The position numbers and the translations under genes are program-made. This document shows, piece by piece, positions 61,553 through 64,000 of a stretch of DNA of 64,000 nt. Below the pieces are notes generated by a model. The model did no database searches. It was given only the letters and a program-made list of their open reading frames with translations, and was not told the origin of the DNA. Origin of the DNA: Cruoricaptor ignavus (GTDB lineage: Bacteria > Bacteroidota > Bacteroidia > Flavobacteriales > Weeksellaceae); the NCBI RefSeq assembly GCF_900141665.1, contig NZ_FQYI01000004.1, positions 1-64,000 of the forward strand, in the 5' to 3' direction. Numbering within the stretch: position 1 is the stretch's first letter; each line of letters starts with the position of its first letter.

Positions 61553-61581
61553 GTCTTAAATTTGGTTTATAAATCAGGCTG

Positions 61582-61589
61582 CAAAAGTA
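61582..61589 (-). promoter_or_regulatory. -7 element for rplU-rpmA
   Basis: TACTTTTG on the minus strand (TAnnTTTG), 29 bp before the rplU ATG. Confidence 0.5.
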
Positions 61590-61778
61590 GGAATTTTTTT
61601 TTAAATAAAGCACCCTTGTTTTTAAATATTTTATACAAAACCAAACCTTGGCAACTTCTCAGCTGAAGGACCTGCCTCCGCTCCCCGCGATCCAGGATTA
61701 AATTAATGATTTCTTAATATAAATTTAATGCTGTCTTGGTATCCATTCATCAATTTTGTAACTGCAAATTTTAAGCAA

Positions 61779-63608
61779 ATGAAATACAAAATAGCAAGCC
61801 TGAAGGTGAAGGCTACCGCACTACTCGCCTTCGCCTCGGCTCTCGCAGAGGCGCAGGCCCTACCGAAAGACTGGAATGAATACTCCATCCCATCCGTCAG
61901 CGAATATTATCTCGGCGGCAGAGATGCTTCAGCTCTGAAGCCGAATACCACGCCGTTCAGCATTAATATGACAATCCACGGGGATCCGAGAACGCGTATG
62001 GGCTTCGCTTGGTTTACCAATCAGATTCCTGCGAACGACGGAAGCGTGGTCCAGATTGTGGCTAAGGCAAACGCTACAGAGGCAGATTTCGCGAATGCTG
62101 TCTCTATTCCTGCCGCAGAGCAGAAATTCTCTATGAACTACATGAGTACAAAAAATGTAAACGAGAAAAGAACGCTGGAGCAGGAAGCAAAGAAAGATGG
62201 TATCTCGCTGCCCAATTTCAGGAACTATACCTCGCACAAAGCAGTAGTAGAAAACCTTACTCCAGACACGGACTATTCATTCCGCGTGGGCAAGGAGGGC
62301 GCGTGGAGCGGCATCGGATCCTTCCGCACCGCGCCCCAGGGTGGCGGTTTTACTTTTAATTATACAACTGACACCCAGGCGAACACACTTCAGATGTTTG
62401 ATATTTCTGCTAAGACGATAAACCGTGCGATGAAGATGTTCCCCAATGCGCTCTTCAACCTGAATACCGGCGATTTCATTGAAACGGCTTCAACATCCAC
62501 AACTACCAACAACGCCTCCGAGTGGGAGTGGGAAAGATGGTTCGCCACTATGCAGGAACACTGGCTCACCACGCCCCTGGTACCGGTACTTGGCAACCAC
62601 GATATGAGCGTGATAGATGTAAACTTCCACCGCCATTTCAATACCGACACTAGCTGGAACGCGGAGCATCCGCAGGTGGCAGCGCGTATGGACGGGGCTA
62701 ACTACTCCTTCGTGTATGGCAACACGCTGTTTATGGCGCTGAACTATGAAGAATATAAAAAAGGGGGCTACCTGGAGACCCTGGGGGAGTGGATCACCGA
62801 ACAGGTGGCGAAACACCCTGATGTAAAATGGAAGGTGCTGATGTCTCACCGAAATGTATATACCGGCGCCAGCCACCACGCAGATGCTGACCAAAGGCTC
62901 ATCCGCGAGAAAATTCTTCCGTACATAGAAAAAAGCAACATTGATGTATACTTCCAGGGGCACGATCATGTTTATGAAGTTATCGGCCCGGTAAGCGGGG
63001 GCAAAGTAGTGGAGGGCTCCGTAACGGAACAGGAAACCGTAAAAGGCGGCGTACGGGAAAATATGACCGGGAAGCTCGGGGGCACTTATAATGTTTATAA
63101 AGGAACACTTTATCTTGTAAACAACTCAGCGGGCAAGAAAAAATATGAGCCTAAAACAGAGGCACAGATGAAAGCCCTGGAGGGATTCACCAATGTGAAG
63201 GACTATTACAAGCTCTTCACCGGGCGTTTCGGGCAGACTGGCGAGCCGACTTTCAGCAATGTAATAGTAACCGACGATATGATGAAAGTGGCCACCTATA
63301 CGGTAAGTGATGAAGGCGATGCCACGCTCTTCGATGAAATTAAAATAATAAAAAAAGAGACAGCCCTGAATGTCGCAAACCTCGCCACAAACCGCCACAC
63401 CTCCGTGTACCCAGTACCCGCGAGCGATGTACTGAATATCTCCACGGAGCAGATCCAGCAGGCAGATATTTTCACCACGGAAGGCAAGCTAGTCCTTAGC
63501 TCCCCTAAAAGCAAAATAGATATCTCAAAACTGACCAAAGGTAGCTATGTGGTGCGCGTAGTACTGAAAGACGGCTCCGCAAGCACGCATAAAATCCTTG
63601 TAAACTAA
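61779..63608 (+). CDS. Purple acid phosphatase-like phosphoesterase exported by T9SS
   Basis: 609 aa from the ATG at 61779. The signal peptide ends ALAEAQA. A fibronectin-type N-terminal domain (about 45-185) precedes the metallophosphatase core: NTGDFIE, VLGNHDMS, LMSHRNVYTG and FQGHDHVYEV supply the metal ligands. The last 75 residues (VYPVPASDVLNIS, DISKLTKGSYVVRV) form a type A T9SS sorting domain. It probably acts outside the cell or on its surface, releasing phosphate. A terminator follows. Confidence 0.9.
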   Translation: MKYKIASLKVKATALLAFASALAEAQALPKDWNEYSIPSVSEYYLGGRDASALKPNTTPFSINMTIHGDPRTRMGFAWFTNQIPANDGSVVQIVAKANATEADFANAVSIPAAEQKFSMNYMSTKNVNEKRTLEQEAKKDGISLPNFRNYTSHKAVVENLTPDTDYSFRVGKEGAWSGIGSFRTAPQGGGFTFNYTTDTQANTLQMFDISAKTINRAMKMFPNALFNLNTGDFIETASTSTTTNNASEWEWERWFATMQEHWLTTPLVPVLGNHDMSVIDVNFHRHFNTDTSWNAEHPQVAARMDGANYSFVYGNTLFMALNYEEYKKGGYLETLGEWITEQVAKHPDVKWKVLMSHRNVYTGASHHADADQRLIREKILPYIEKSNIDVYFQGHDHVYEVIGPVSGGKVVEGSVTEQETVKGGVRENMTGKLGGTYNVYKGTLYLVNNSAGKKKYEPKTEAQMKALEGFTNVKDYYKLFTGRFGQTGEPTFSNVIVTDDMMKVATYTVSDEGDATLFDEIKIIKKETALNVANLATNRHTSVYPVPASDVLNISTEQIQQADIFTTEGKLVLSSPKSKIDISKLTKGSYVVRVVLKDGSASTHKILVN

Positions 63609-63627
63609 GTTTACTAAATAAACTGTA

Positions 63628-63659
63628 AATCCGCTCCTAAGCCTGGGGCGGATTTTTTT
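63628..63659 (+). terminator. Intrinsic terminator of the phosphatase gene
   Basis: AATCCGCTCC (63628-63637) pairs with GGGGCGGATT (63645-63654) with one G-T pair, followed by T residues. Confidence 0.85.
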
Positions 63660-63689
63660 ATCATTTGCAAATTTTTACCCTTGAATCTT

Positions 63690-63697
63690 TAATTTTG
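63690..63697 (+). promoter_or_regulatory. -7 element for miaE
   Basis: TAATTTTG, 14 bp before the ATG. A TTTG at 63664-63667 lies 22 bp upstream. Confidence 0.5.
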
Positions 63698-63711
63698 CCC
63701 AAACTAAAAAA

Positions 63712-64000
63712 ATGTTCAGATTAAAACTTCCTACAGACCCCAGGTGGGCGAATATCGCCGAAGGCAACCTCGAGGAAATCCTGACGGACCACGCCTGGTG
63801 CGAGCAGAAGGCTGCCACCAACGCCATCACCCTCATCACTATGCTGCCGGAGTACCCCGAAATCATCACCGAGCTCCTCGCCATCGCGCAGGAAGAGCTG
63901 GAGCATTTCGGAATGGTGCACGAGATAATTCTGAAGCGGGGCTACACATTCGGCAGGCCGCGCAAGGATGATTATGTAAATGATCTGGCTAAATTCATCG
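63712..64000 (+). CDS. miaE: tRNA-(ms2io6A)-hydroxylase MiaE, 5' part
   Basis: 96 codons are visible and the gene runs off the right edge. DPRWANIAEGNLEEILTDHAWCEQKAATNA carries the first iron-ligand Glu of the diiron ferritin-like fold. AQEELEHFGMVHEI has the ExxH pair. It hydroxylates the isopentenyl group on ms2i6A37, downstream of MiaB (28564). Confidence 0.9.
   Translation, partial: MFRLKLPTDPRWANIAEGNLEEILTDHAWCEQKAATNAITLITMLPEYPEIITELLAIAQEELEHFGMVHEIILKRGYTFGRPRKDDYVNDLAKFI

Noticed and set aside
1-64000. Insertion sequences, integrases or prophage genes
   Set aside because: No transposase, recombinase or phage structural motif was found on either strand.

Overview
The window looks like chromosome from a flavobacterium in the Weeksellaceae (Chryseobacterium/Riemerella/Bergeyella group). 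The supporting signs are Bacteroidota-style promoters (TTTG, about 19-20 bp, TAnnTTTG), an exosortase F pair, type IX secretion (PorD and a C-terminal sorting domain), type III glutamine synthetase, an Oar-like TonB-dependent receptor and DUF5686/DUF6909 proteins. Genes are dense, often overlap by 1-20 nt, and several use TTG or GTG starts. No rRNA, tRNA, insertion sequence or prophage was seen.

Positions 329-15207 hold one minus-strand CRISPR-Cas run of 15 genes. In transcription order these are cas6, cas8b, cas7, cas5, cas3, cas4, cas1, cas2 (type I-B plus adaptation), then cas10, csm2, csm3, csm4, csm5, a CARF-HEPN RNase and a small ring-nuclease-like protein (type III-A plus cyclic-oligoadenylate signalling). 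Cas10 lacks the N-terminal HD nuclease domain but keeps GGDD. The type III half therefore appears built for RNA-triggered signalling rather than DNA cutting. No CRISPR array lies in the window. A single CRISPR-like repeat (14377-14405), preceded by a truncated tandem copy, sits between cas6 and cas8b, where crRNA-like cas-regulating or toxin-guarding RNAs are known in other type I systems. This is the most interesting observation here. The left edge carries a broken rnhA fragment and an imperfect palindrome.

Positions 15480-31494 are housekeeping: an NhaC-like antiporter, recN-porD-coaBC, rpoZ, bamD, a TetR regulator, TatD-like/tcdA/rnpA, a sigma-54 activator with lptE, miaB-fic, and a split ThrE-type exporter. 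Positions 31491-39086 hold a DEDDh exonuclease, a HerA-like ATPase, a sulfur/redox run (MBL-double rhodanese, cupin, thioredoxin), a nitrilase-family amidase and nadC. Positions 39299-50825 hold the large receptor, a RelE-type toxin-antitoxin pair, asd, a cation diffusion facilitator, xrtF and its partner, an AmgK-RapZ(C-domain)-MurU cell-wall recycling cluster, a LOG-family hydrolase and tadA. Positions 50827-64000 hold coaX-M1 peptidase, DUF6909, an NlpC/P60 lipoprotein, glnN, DUF5686, rplU-rpmA, a T9SS-exported purple acid phosphatase and the start of miaE.

Assignments come from reading protein motifs and gene order only; no database search was run. Coordinates are those of the starts I judge likely.
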